64,000 nucleotides of DNA, from NCBI GenBank assembly GCA_905331475.1, contig CAJNYU010001617.1, positions 1 through 64,000 on the forward strand. The letters run 5' to 3'. The translations under genes and the position numbers were made by a program. Positions 48,282-60,900 of this stretch are shown one piece after another. Position 1 is the first letter of the stretch. The number at the start of each line of letters is the position of its first letter. The stretch is from Rotaria socialis. Its lineage: Eukaryota > Rotifera > Eurotatoria > Philodinida > Philodinidae. Under the pieces are notes generated by a model. That model was not told where the DNA came from and did no database searches. It saw only the letters and a program-made list of their open reading frames with translations.

Positions 48282-51200
48282 TGTTATGTTGGATCTTTAG
48301 ATATAGATGGCAAAATAGAGATGATTTGTGTTATCTAAATAGACAAAGACACATAGAGACTTAACAACATCCACACCCAAATCGAAAAACATATCCCGAA
48401 GGCTTCTATAATATTCTACACAGAATGAACCATTTTCTTTAAAATTCATCAACTACGTAAATTTCCATTTTATCAGTGAAACAGCGTCGCCATGGGCAAC
48501 GACAAACAAATGAAGGCGCTTTCTGATCGAGCTCCCCCAACTTATTTATAGATCAAAAGTTCTAAGATGGTTTTGATTATGTTTTGAATAACAAACTAAT
48601 TTTATGGTATTGATGATTATTTCTTTGAAATAACATCAGCTGTAACATTTCCATTAAGTAAATATTCATGAAAAAAATCCTACATAATTCATCACATCAA
48701 TTCGATATCAAATCAGATCGCAAGAAAAAAATAGAATAAATAATCATTATTATAATTATTATATGATAATATTCATTTGTTGTGATTTGTAAAATATATT
48801 TCTTAGCTATCAAATATTTAATAAAAGCGACTTCTGGAAAGACGTGATTGACTCAAAATTTGATTTGTTCGATGAATATTTCATTATTGTAGAGATTTAA
48901 TAAACAATATGCAAACCTATGTAAGTTTATCTCCATCAATAATTCTCAAGAAACAGAAAAGCTATATCAACTTATGAAAAGGAATAAACTTTTATTGCGA
49001 TTCCTACGCAATTCAAATTTACACTCAATGAAGCTAATCCAAAGTGGATACGATTCATCATCTTGAGACTTTTATTTCTCCTATCAAATGGCGAAAATGA
49101 GTCATTGCGGTTCGGCTCGATATAAAAAATCATCACGAATCAAGTGATTCGATTGTATAGAGTAATGAATTTGGCACATGGGTGAGGATTTCCAAATATA
49201 TGTATTAGTGTTAGCTTCTCAAATTTTTATTTTCCTCTCTGGTGAACAACTACGAAAAATATTTTATTTTTGATGATTAACTCTAATATCTGATACACTG
49301 AAAGGGAGTACTGTTGATTTTCGATTTTCAAAGTAAACTTACCGATCGATTTATTCACGTCACCAATTGCAGGATTAGTTAGTGCCTTTAAATAGAAGAT
49401 TTTTCTGCAAAGTGTTGTGAAAGAATATGTAACTGCTTTCGTCAATAGCCTTCGGAGTAAAGAAATATGATTTGAAGCGAAAATTGGCTATGCTCGTTCG
49501 TAAGCGTCTATTGAAAGAAGAAAAGTAAAATTTTTTTTTCAGATGATCTAGCATTTTTTTCTCTCTCATGAAAACAGACAAACAGCATGAAACAATATGT
49601 GACGTAGTAGTTGGCATGATGGTTGAAATGACGAATAGCAATTTAAGCAAAGAAATCACTCCGAATGTGATTGATGTATGAGAAAGTATAACATCTCGAC
49701 CAAATGAAATCACTGAGAACATTTTCTGCGCTTCATCTGCCTCTTCGATTAAGCAAACGAAGAAAATTCTACCTTGGAAACATCTTTTCAGTATTGACAA
49801 TTAAATTTCATTTGCATCCATGTACCGTTTCATCTTTACTTTTGTTGATTTTGGCTTTTTATTGGTTATTTTTTCACATTTTGTCTAATGTGGCACAACA
49901 GAAGATTCAAGTTATAATACAATAGGGGCCGTTGTATATTGTAAAACAAACAATCGAAATAATGAGATGTTACCTTTCGGCAATAAAACACACCAGATTC
50001 TTCACATGTTTGTCAAGATTCAAATGTTCTTATCCATTAGCAACATGTCTCTTCTGGCGTTGCTTGCGAGACTACTTTCTAGTTCTCAAACAATGAAACA
50101 GTGCACATCACGCGTAGCAAAATGATTTTCTTTAGCAAGAAATACAGATATCCGAGGGAGCAACGCCAGCAAAAAGCGATTGAGTTCACTTCCCCATTAT
50201 TAGTTTTACTAGATTCGATGACGCCTTAGGTGTAGGCCTGAGTTGAAAGCTCGAAGCGTTTTTTTTTTCTATTCAAGACTTACAATTATGATATTTTACA
50301 GCGTTCAGCTACAGTGATTGAAAAATCTTGCGCTGTTTTATTGTCAAGTATGGTCGTAATGAACATGAGTCGTAATCATATCTAATACAAGTTCAAAATT
50401 AAATTGAATATTTTCTACTTTTTTCAGGACACTTTTGTATGTGTTCTTTCAGAATAACAGATAATTCATGTAAAACACATTGTAAAAATTACTGAGAAAC
50501 ACTGAAATAATATTATGTAGACGAAATTATCCATAAATTGATTCTTTGAATGCAAAGATGTTGGAAACTGAGAAGAAATAAATCAGTCGCTAGCTATTGA
50601 TGTCAAATAAAATTTGAGTTTCTGTTGAAGATCCATCTATATACATACACTATTAAGTTGTTGATTGCTATTTTCAGAAATTAAGTGTTAAAAGAAAAGG
50701 ACTATATATCATACGTATGTATTCACAATCATCTAATTTGATAAAACCATTCCGATCTTTTTCTCATGTCTGTCAGATTTGAGATCGGTTTGAGTGCGTT
50801 TCTAATCGAATGCAACCGAGCGGATTGTATTTTTTGAACAGTTCAACTCGTACCAGTTACATTTCTAACATCTTTCTCAGAATCACTTTCGTTTGACTTT
50901 TTTACGAGAGAAGTAAAATCTTTCAATTTCTTCATATATTTCTTCAGCTTCGATCATATTTGAATTACGATTATAGCTTGAAGTTTTCGCCATCGAAGTA
51001 AAATGTTATTCTTTCGCTTTTTTATTCGTGCTCTTTTGCTAAATAGATGCATTGGATCTTTTTAAATACTTTATGTTACGAAATCTTATTTTCAATATAT
51101 AAATCTAAGAGAGCTAATGAAAAGAAATAATGCATCCGCAGTATGTTGATGTGTGTTTCAATCGAGCGATAAGTTTCGTCGTGATCTCGCATCGAAAATA

Positions 51201-52353
51201 TTCGTGTTAGAAATACAATCCAAATTTTAGTCAAAAATAAGTATCACGCGGCGAAAACTATTTCATGGGGATGCAAAGAAACGATTATTCGTGGACGAGA
51301 GCACCCTGCATTCATGTGAACTAATTTGAGCTTCTTTCCTTTTTAATGCAGCGTTAAATCGACCATTTATTTTAGACGATGAAAAGCAGCGTATTGAAAT
51401 AATCCATAGTAAATTTTGCTTTTACTTTCCAGGCCATACACACATTGACACGTTATAGTTTGTATTGCAGTTTAATCTGCATAGAACAGAAGTAAAATAT
51501 ACGTCTTCATAGACTGAACCAATATCATCAGTTTGTTGATCTCCACTAAACAATTTCTTTTTCGCACAGAAACTCATGAAACAAGGCAATTCTAGATGAA
51601 CTGCATATTTTCTTAATGTTAAAATGAATTGATATGAGGATAGAAAACGTGAAAGTTAGTCTTAATGCTTTTCGTTTACATCAAGAATATTTATGAATCG
51701 AATTTTTCAATTGAAGAATTTTCCGGAGATTATTTTTCTCTTCCTCTATGACACTGACTAACCGCTAGTAGTATGATTAATCCAAAAATAAACGATATGT
51801 CGAGAAACGTGTGTTTTGTTCGTTGTAATAAAATTATTTTTTATGTTTTATTCTGTTTTAATCGAAATTCCACATTCAATATCTTATAATTAAATGTAAC
51901 ATTACTTTTTTTCCTCTCGATTTATTAACTAATCATTACAGTCCATATATTTTACATTAGTTGATGTGTCAACAGATACACCAAAATTTTTGTTCACTTT
52001 TACACTGAAACAGTGTATAGCGTGGAACATGTGTGGACGAGGAGAAGAAGATAAAAATCGAATCAGTCGTGATATTCTCGATGATGTACGTATATCTACA
52101 TAGTTTCATGATTGATTTAGATTCCTATGCATTTTATCATAATTTTATTTTTCTGATGGTTATCGTTCTTTATCGAGTTATGTACACCCCGTTAACACTA
52201 TAAATTCTGAGTATGCACATTAAAAGATCTAAATACGATATGTAGACAAACAAACACAATGTGTTAATAATATACATATATAAATATATATATATATTTA
52301 TTTATTTTTCTTTAGATAACTCAGTCATTTTCGTAAACGTTGGATTTCATCCA
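48282..52353. other. Long intergenic stretch, no gene recognised
   Basis: About 4 kb. Apart from the duplicated spacer at about 49566-49630 and an 11-bp inverted pair (CTGGCGTTGCT at 50054-50064 and its complement at 50159-50169), I see nothing. A (TA)n-like stretch at about 52270-52300 precedes the GT31 gene. Confidence 0.4.
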
Positions 52354-54531
52354 ATGGTATACAATTCAAATCATAACAATAATTGTGTTAGTAACTGTAG
52401 TAGAAAATGTATTCTTATAATATTACTATTACTCAATGCACTTATTGGTGTTATTTATTATATTCACGGACAAAAAGAAGATGACATAGATGCAAATGTG
52501 ATAGCGACAAATACTCTCCTTCATCGTCGACAGCATAGTCCATATGGAATCAAAACAATAAAACCAATTGAATCTATTAAAAAGATACTTGAGAAGGAAT
52601 ACAATCGAGATGACTTGATGAATTTTTATAATCATGTACAAAAAGAATATTCATTAGGATTGAAATGTACAAGAATAAAAAGCACACCGGCAACACTGAT
52701 TAAATTGAATGTTACTAAACAAATTAAAAACAATACTAGAATAATCAGTACGAAATTCAGGTAGAAGAAAAAAATACTTCAGTAAATTTTTCGATCTTAG
52801 AAATTCGTTCTATTTATTCATTGATAATCAAAATCCCTTGAATAATTTTTTTAATGGATTAAAAATATGCTGCGATTAAATTCATAAGAATAACAGAACA
52901 TGTATTGTTTTCATAAAGCGAAAAAAACAAGAAATTATATAAATAACGTGAAGTACTATAACAGAAAAGACCGTATTGTTCCCCATAGACTGTATCGGTT
53001 TACTGTGTCACAAGCAACTTACGATGATATTTTAAGGGTCAAAACCAATATAGTCTGAAGGGCAGAAGAACAGTCGCATTGGCCCATATCCTTTGTTAGA
53101 GAGATTACAGAAATTTACCTAATTATTATCTGGAACAATCTAGCGCTTTCCTATAGATTATCTATTTTTAATTAGTTATCCTATATTTGCCTTCGACACA
53201 GCTAATCAATGTTGCCATGAAAAACGTTCTTTGATAAGACACTTTGTTTTACTAGTAACAATTTGTTGTTCCATTGTACGTTTACTTGTATGTCTTTGCC
53301 ATCTGTCATGTGTCAGATGTATCAACAATACAGTGTCTTTCAGTGGTTTTGTTTTTGAGGGCCACAACGATAAAAAATATATAAGGGCATCTTGTCTAGC
53401 TGTCAATCAAATTTTGAGTTTGTTTAAATGTTGAATATTTACGTTGGGGTTTTCTCGTTAAAGTTAATTTTCGTGCGTTTAATTTAAGTAAATTTTTATT
53501 TGTAAAAAATCAAATGAAGGCGAACTATTTACTTTTGTTTATTTAGTTCGTTAGTTTCTTCAACGACGCGTTCATATTCTCGTCGTTTTCAACGTACCAA
53601 TCTTCATACATTTATAATAGACAATTCGAATGCATGTCTAAATGAATACGTAGATTTAGTAATAATAATTATGTCAAAGTCAAATAATTTTAAAACTCGT
53701 GATGCAATTCGTCGTACATGGGCATCAGGAAAAGATCTTGGCATTTATTCGTCAATAAACATAAAATATTTCTTTCTTATTGATTTCGATGAAAAATTAA
53801 GTCATAATATGCGCCTTGAAAATAATATCTTTCATGATATAATTCAAGTTGAACTACCAGAACAATATACATTAGTTACACAACGTGTTTTATCACTCAT
53901 TGAATGGTCATTTCGGTACTGTCGTACAGCAAAATATTTATTTAAAACCGACGATGATATCTTTGTTAATTTAATATTACTTTTAAAATTTATTTCATCG
54001 TTGATTAAAACACCGACGAACAATTCTTTTTTAATATCCGACATGAAGATTTATGGTTATCAACATATTAAAGCTACTGCATTTCGTCAGGCAAGTGATC
54101 CCGTCGGAATTCGATATATTGTTACAGTTGATGAATATCCATGTAAATTATATCCGACGTTTCTATCAGGTTTTGGTTATTTGATATCGAAGAAAGCAAG
54201 AGATGCTATTCTCTATGCTGCTTATCAAGATGTGGAACCATTTCGAATATCCGATGTTTACTTCACGTATGCTTATTTTTGTTTTCATTGATCTCGAAGT
54301 CAATTGCTTTCTTTATTGTTTAGTGGTATTATCCCTGATTATCTATCGATTCCACGACAGCCACTCTCAAATTATAGTATTAGATTCTTCGGCACTTGTG
54401 ACAATTTTTTTAATCATCCAACAGCATTTGCATGTGCAGGCAGTAGTCATCATGGTAATACAAGTGATACTTTTAATAAATTTAATCAATATTGGCAACT
54501 TGTCAAGCAGAAGCATCGAATTTTTTCTTAA
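52354..54531 (+). CDS. GT31 beta-1,3-galactosyltransferase-like type II membrane protein
   Basis: Three exons join in frame to give 444 residues: 52354-52760, 53547-54266 and 54324-54531. A short cytoplasmic N-terminus with cysteines, then one membrane anchor (residues about 20-37, CILIILLLLNALIGVIYYI), then a stem, fit a Golgi type II enzyme. The catalytic part has the GT31 motifs: RDAIRRTWA, the metal-binding DDDIFVN (DxD), YPTFLSGFGYLIS, and SDVYFTGI in place of the usual EDV.xG. The enzyme should transfer a galactose or GlcNAc from a UDP-sugar. The first intron (786 nt) is long for this locus and could hide a small exon, but phases already match. The start is the first Met before the anchor; an in-frame Met lies at 52261. 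Confidence 0.85.
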
Positions 54532-55047
54532 GTAATTCCGCATCTGCGATTAATGATATATATATATTATATTCGTTATCTATTATTGATAGTTGTGCTT
54601 TTATTTAGAAAAAAAAGAAAATATAGATCTTATTATAATATATTCACGCTTAATCTAAGCTTTAAATCATATGTCTTTCACTAGACTATTGTGTTCTTGT
54701 ATTTGTTTTCTTTCTGGTGTTAAGACTTCAACAATTTACACACGCACACACATCAAAGAACAGAATTGTTTTGTAAAGAAATATATAGATAGAGCATCTT
54801 GCTAAAGAGAATAAGAACAGGTTAGGCATTCAATTTTCTAACTGGGAGAGAAAAACATAGACATAAAAAGAAAAAAAACAAAGAAAAGGTTGAGCGGCCA
54901 AGGTTTAAAAAAATACAAATAGATGAATTAAGAAGAAAACAATCAAATTTATGATGTTTTTTTGCTTTTAGTCTTTCCACACATACACGCGCACATCGGC
55001 AAATACATAGATACGATTATTTTGTTTATTTAACTGTTTGCGTAATT
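54532..55047. other. Convergent intergenic region
   Basis: Spacer between the 3' ends of the GT31 gene and the twitchin gene, AT-rich, presumably holding both 3' UTRs. Confidence 0.5.
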
Positions 55048-57419
55048 TCACGATTGATCGACATGTAAGCTGAATGCAGCCGTGATTTCTCCTTTATCAT
55101 TTGCAACAGTGACATGATATTGACCTTCGTCCGTTGCTAAAACAACAGGAATTTCAAGTGAAAATTCTTTTTCACTATCCGTAAATACGAATCGACTTGA
55201 TTGACGATCGAGTTGTTTACCATTCACACTCCATTCAGCTACGATAAGCAAACGAGAATTTTAATAGACATAAATTGTATAATTAATCGATATTTTCTTA
55301 CCAGTCATGGGTGTTGTACCAGAAAGTGCGCATGAAAATTTGGCTTTATGACCTTCTTCTGTGCTAATACTTTGTGGAAACTGACCAACGCATGGATCAA
55401 GTGGTTCTTCGTCACGAGCTGCAGAAAAAGAAAAACACAATTAGATTGTTTGCAAAGGAAAATATATTTATTGATTACCTTGAATAATGACTGAGCAAGA
55501 TGAGAAACGTGGATTAGGTATTATTTCACTTTTCAATAAAGCGGAGAAGACACCTGAATCTTCAGGAAATCTATAAAAATAGGAAATCATTAATACCAAA
55601 AAAAAAGACTATTTTTGTAATGATTACACTTCAGCAACAACTAATTTAAATGAATTTCCTTCACGTTCTCGTCGAAAATCCGGATTTTCTGGGATTTCTT
55701 TACTGTTTCGTAACCATGTTAATTCAACTGCTTCATTACCACCTATTAATACGAAGGAAAAAAATTCTTGTTTTTTTTTATATAAAAATTCAAAACAGAA
55801 ATTTACCTAAAACAACACAATCAAGTGTTAATGGATCTCCTTCCATTAAATTTTGCGATTTAATATGTTTAACAAATTTTGGTTTAACTTCAGCAGGTTT
55901 TTCTTGTGCTTCTTCTGCTTCTTCTTTCTTCTTGGGTTCAGGTTCGTCTTTCTTCGGTTCAGGTTCGTCTTTCTTCTTTGGTTCAGGTTCTTCTTTCTTC
56001 TTTTCGTCAGCAGCTGGTTTCTTTGTCTTATTATCGACAGGTTTTTTTCCAGCAGGCTCTTTTTTTTCTTCAACTTTCTTAGCTGGTTCTGGTTTTTTCA
56101 ATGCAGCAGCTCCAACTGGTTTCTTTTCAGGTGCAGCTGGTGTTGCTGGTTTTTTACCTGCGGCAGCTTTGCCTGCAGCTGGCTTAACAGGTTCTGGTTC
56201 AGGTGCCGGTGCAGGTGTTGGTTCTGGTTCTGCTGCTGGAGCAGGTGCAGCTTCAGTACTAGCTGGTGCTTCAGCTGGTGCCGATTCAGTTACCGCTTCA
56301 GTACTAGCTGGTGTCGATTCCGTTGCAGCAACAGTTTCTGATAGAAGTTGTTCTTCAGCTTTAGCACTTATTTCACTAACAGCACCTTCAGTTGATTCAA
56401 CAGCAACAGCAACAGCAGCTTCTTCACTTGCTGCTTGTGGTTCAGCTTGAACAGCTACTTCATCTTCTTGAGCGAATGTTGCAGCATAATCTTCTTCATT
56501 TTCACCTGGTATATGAGCTATATAGTACAATCAAAATAGATAAGATTCTAAATTCGCTTGATTATCAAAAAATACCTTTGACGGTAAGCTGAGCACTTGA
56601 TGTATCCGAACCCTCATCGTTAGTAGCTCGGCAAATATATTCTCCATTATCATCTAATTTAATTTTTTTGATGACTAATGTTGCTACATTCTCATCGTAT
56701 AATTGTTGAATACGGGATTCAGCTACTAAAGACTACAATAACAATATAGAATATTTTCTTTTAATTCCAATTTTCCTCTTCTTCAAAACAAAATTTACCT
56801 CGCCATTCTTCAACCATTCGATTTTAGGTGTTGGTTTGCCCTTAACTTCACAGCGAAATTTAGCTGCAGAACCTAATTAAAAACAATATTTAATAAAATG
56901 CAAAATAACAAAGAAATCACTATATACCTTCGAAAACAGTTACATCAGCGAGTTGATCGCTAAATTTCGGTGGATCACGACGTTCTTTACGTTCTAAATA
57001 TATATATAGATAAATAGATAGCAAATAAATTCTTTATCTATAGACAAATAAAAAAAAGAAATCTTCTTTGGTTAATCAACAAGGGAATTGTATTTTCATA
57101 GTTGTCATGTAGATAAAAAATAGAGATCTATTTTTAGATAACATTTATCAGAACATAGAATAAATAACTATTATAATGAAATGAATCGGAGAACTTACTT
57201 GGTTTTTCCACATCAAGTGTATCACGTGCAGGTTTAGCACCAGCTGTTAATTTATCGCGCCAACTTGCATCTTTACCTGATGCACGCATAGGTGATGGTG
57301 AACGTGCTCGGCTTGCGCCGCGTGATGCATCTTCATCGCCTGGTCGAGCTGAATGAGCGCGTCGTGTTCGACGTTGTTCTATGTAAAATTATATATTTTT
57401 TGTTTTTGTTACTCGATCT

Positions 57420-57465
<46 letters not shown>

Positions 57466-57923
57466 CTGTGTTTACCTTCAACATGAAGTAAACAACTTGT
57501 TTCATCAGAACCTAATGGATTAGTAGCAGAACAACGAAACATCGCATTATCGGATGTTTCACATGCTGTAATCTCTAAGGTACAGACACCATGAACATAT
57601 GATGTCAAATAATGTGTATCGTTATCGCTCAATTGAGTACGATCTTTAAACCATTGTACCTATTAAAAAGAAATCTCTCGTTTTTTTTTCCTCATATCAT
57701 CAAATAAAACAAGTAGTAGTATTATTAACCTTTGGTTGAGGTTTACCATTAATGCAACAAATCAATTTACAACCAATGCCTTCTTGAATAAGACGTGGCC
57801 GAAGCATAAATGAAAATACTGGTTTTGTATCAGGTTCATGCCATAAACTGACTTCCGCTTCATGTGCTGGGCGTCGAGAATAACTAACATCTCGATGTTC
57901 AAGTCGAGGTGTTTCAGGGAGAC
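55048..57923 (-). other. C-terminal Ig half of twitchin with a PEVK-like insert
   Basis: Exons 57730-57923, 57476-57659, 57199-57379, 56928-56993, 56799-56872, 56576-56732, 55807-56517, 55628-55742, 55479-55570, 55302-55418 and 55048-55238. They encode an Ig domain (FMLRPRLIQEG to TSCLLHVE), an R/S-rich linker and an Ig (PPKFSDQLADV to SAQLTVK). One 711-bp exon then encodes about 200 residues rich in Ala, Pro, Glu and Lys, with EPEPKKK-type repeats like titin PEVK. Two closing Ig domains follow. The low-complexity exon is open on both strands, so its antisense frames are not genes. Confidence 0.88.
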
Positions 57924-60900
57924 CTAAATGAAAAAAGAAATTCCTTAGTTGCCTTATCGAAAAAGTTTTAAATAAAAGTTATTTCAAAAGAAAAATAATA
58001 ATGAATTAAGAATCTTACAAGATGGACCAACTGAATGTGGTCGCTGAAATAATCGTTGCCGATAGAGTGCACGATAAGCATACGGTGTTTCAAAATTATG
58101 ATGTCGCGATGAACCACCAAACATAACACGCGAAAAGCTCGAATAAATCGATGATGAACCCAAGTAATAGTTGTCCATCTCTCCCTCTTACAGCAGCGAT
58201 AGCAGCAGAGGAGTGATGATAAAAAAACAACAAGAGCAGAAAGAGACAAGTAAGTAACCTAAACAAGACTATCTAAACCACATGAAAGATGAGAGATAGT
58301 TGTTGACACCACATATGTTGGCCCCCGTTATTTCCATGCTGATTCTATTAGGACACAAATATGCGCAAAGAAAACCACACAGATCATATCCCTCGAATAG
58401 ATTTATACCGATGCGCAAGTAACACATATACGCACAAAATATCTGTTTTACTCAACGGTATTGGTTCTAATCAAATAACATCCTCATTATGTGGATGCAC
58501 ATACCCATATACATAAGAATGGTAAAGACCGATACAACATCTTCCATTCTCTTTCTCCTAGACAAGCACGATACGATAGAAGAATATTCTCGGCAACCAC
58601 CATCGCAAATCAACAACAACAACAACAACAACAGCAGCAGCAGCAAACGCTATGCCAATACCCATATCGTTAATTATTCTTTTTTCTTCTTCTCCTTCAT
58701 TTCTTGTTGTTTCTTCCATCAGCGAGATATTTTCTGCACCATACCGAGAATGAAAGACAGAGAGAGAGAGAAAAAGAGAGAGAGAACAAAAGCAGCTCGT
58801 ATATAGCCTGTGCCATCGTATCATTTTACCCATTCTATCTGTTCTTTTCTTCTATTTTTTTTTACTTGGATATTACCAGTCCGAATATATCTCTTCTTTA
58901 TTTTCACTGTACTAATATTCGTCCGGTGAAAAATAGCATAACTGCTGGGTTATTTTCAACATATAACTTGCTCGTTTGCTAGGTGTCAATCAACTCAAGG
59001 TCATCATTTTTACGTCCAACATCTCTAATAGATTATCTACATTTTATCTGACATTTTTTTCTTCTGAAATTCAATTCAATATTACGACTATATTAAGTGA
59101 ACACGAAGGAGAAAAATAAATAAATAAAATACGTTGATCTATCTGTATACTATTTCATATAAAAAAAAAATGCAAGGTCGTGCACGTACTCTTGATATCG
59201 AGACTGATGACGTCAATAATAACGGCAATACTGAAAGTCAAGAGCCTCATTAAAAGCGAGTAAATCTATACTATCTGGCATTGGCTATAGCAAGAAAAAG
59301 ATCGATGGAATCTACCGATAACTGACATCTCAAAAAATAAAAGAAGAAGAAGAAGGAAAAAAAGAAAAAGACGATCATATTTAGACCAACAGATAATAAA
59401 TATAGCACAGTCGTCAACGTTTGATGACGTTGAACCCTATCTCCAATCAGAGATTCTTTTCACTAAGATACAGATGGTTTCTGTTTAATAGCGAGAAAGT
59501 GATGCAACAAAATAATAAACAGGGAGTTCATCACGCACGCACACACACGTATATAAATATGTAGCGAGTACAATATGATGATCATATAATCAATCATAAA
59601 AGATAAACTAATTCAGTTATTCAATAGAAAAAATAACAATAAGAATCATATACTATGATACTTACATTCAACAGTTAAAAAGACAGCATACTCTTTTTCA
59701 CCATAACTATTTGCTGCTCGCACAATATATTCTCCTTTATCATCTGGCAAACAACGTTTGATTTCAAGTTTATAATTATTTCGATCATATTTTTTCAAAT
59801 ATTTTGTTGATTGACGAAGTTCTAGGCTATCGCGGTACCTAAACAAATAACACTTTTGTCGCATAAATCATCAAATGTCAATTATTATTTACCAAGAAAC
59901 AACAGGTGGTGATACAGCAATAATACGACAATCAAATACAGCATTATTTCCTTCTAAAACATGAGCATTACGAGGACGGAGAATAAAACGGGGAGCAGCT
60001 TCTCGACGATCTATTATATAATAACGATACACAATTTAGTTAGAAAAATAAACTATTATATTCATACCCCAGGAACTGTTATACATATTATAATCTTGTG
60101 GCTTATTCTTTCGGAGTGAACTCCAATCAGCCATACGACCAAGACCAATGGTTGGGTCAGGAAAGTCAGGCTATAGAACGAGAATTAATAGTTAAATTTC
60201 GAATAATTTTCAATATTAATATACATATCGATTACGAATACGTTGACGCATATTATCAAATCTACTCGATGGTATACGTGTATCAAATTCTGGACGATCT
60301 TCGCGTAGCCATGGATGATCAAGTGCATCATGTACCGTCATACGAGCACTTGTGAGAGAAAAAAATTTAAATAAAATATACACATATTTATAATTACTTT
60401 TTGCTTTTCAATAGAAGTTTCTGTATGAAATCTTTTCCTTCGTCAGAAATATCTCCGAATACCTCATCAGGAAAATGAACTTCACATTTACGTATATTGT
60501 CCATGGTATCACTATCCTCTTGGCCACCAAATGGTGATAAACCACTTAAACTAAAAATTTAAATGAATAAGCAAACAATGGAAAATACCGAAGTCTCATT
60601 TCTTACATAACATAAGCAAGAACACCTGCTGCCCACATATCTGTATAGAATCCAACACTGTCATGATCAACAATTTCTGGTGCTGCAAATTCAATTGTTG
60701 CTGCGCTAACTTTCACAACTTCATTTGGATCAAGTTTTGAAGCTAAACCAAAATCGCATATTTTTATATTTGTACTGTTTTTAGTTTCACACATGATATT
60801 TTCCGGCTACAAAAACAAAAATAAAAACATTCGAATTCTATCTTTCCATTTCATGTTCTTGCTTACTTTCAAGTCTAAATGAACAATATTATTTTCGTGC

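Noticed and set aside
50054-50169. 11-bp inverted repeat with a 94-base loop
   Set aside because: Too short and isolated to call an element, a terminator or a structured RNA.
55650-56450. Long plus-strand frame rich in Ser, Phe, Gly and Ala
   Set aside because: It is the antisense of the PEVK-like twitchin exon; low complexity keeps both strands open.
58489-58982. Plus- and minus-strand open frames in the long twitchin intron
   Set aside because: They are driven by (CAA)n/(CAG)n and GA repeats, with no domain features.
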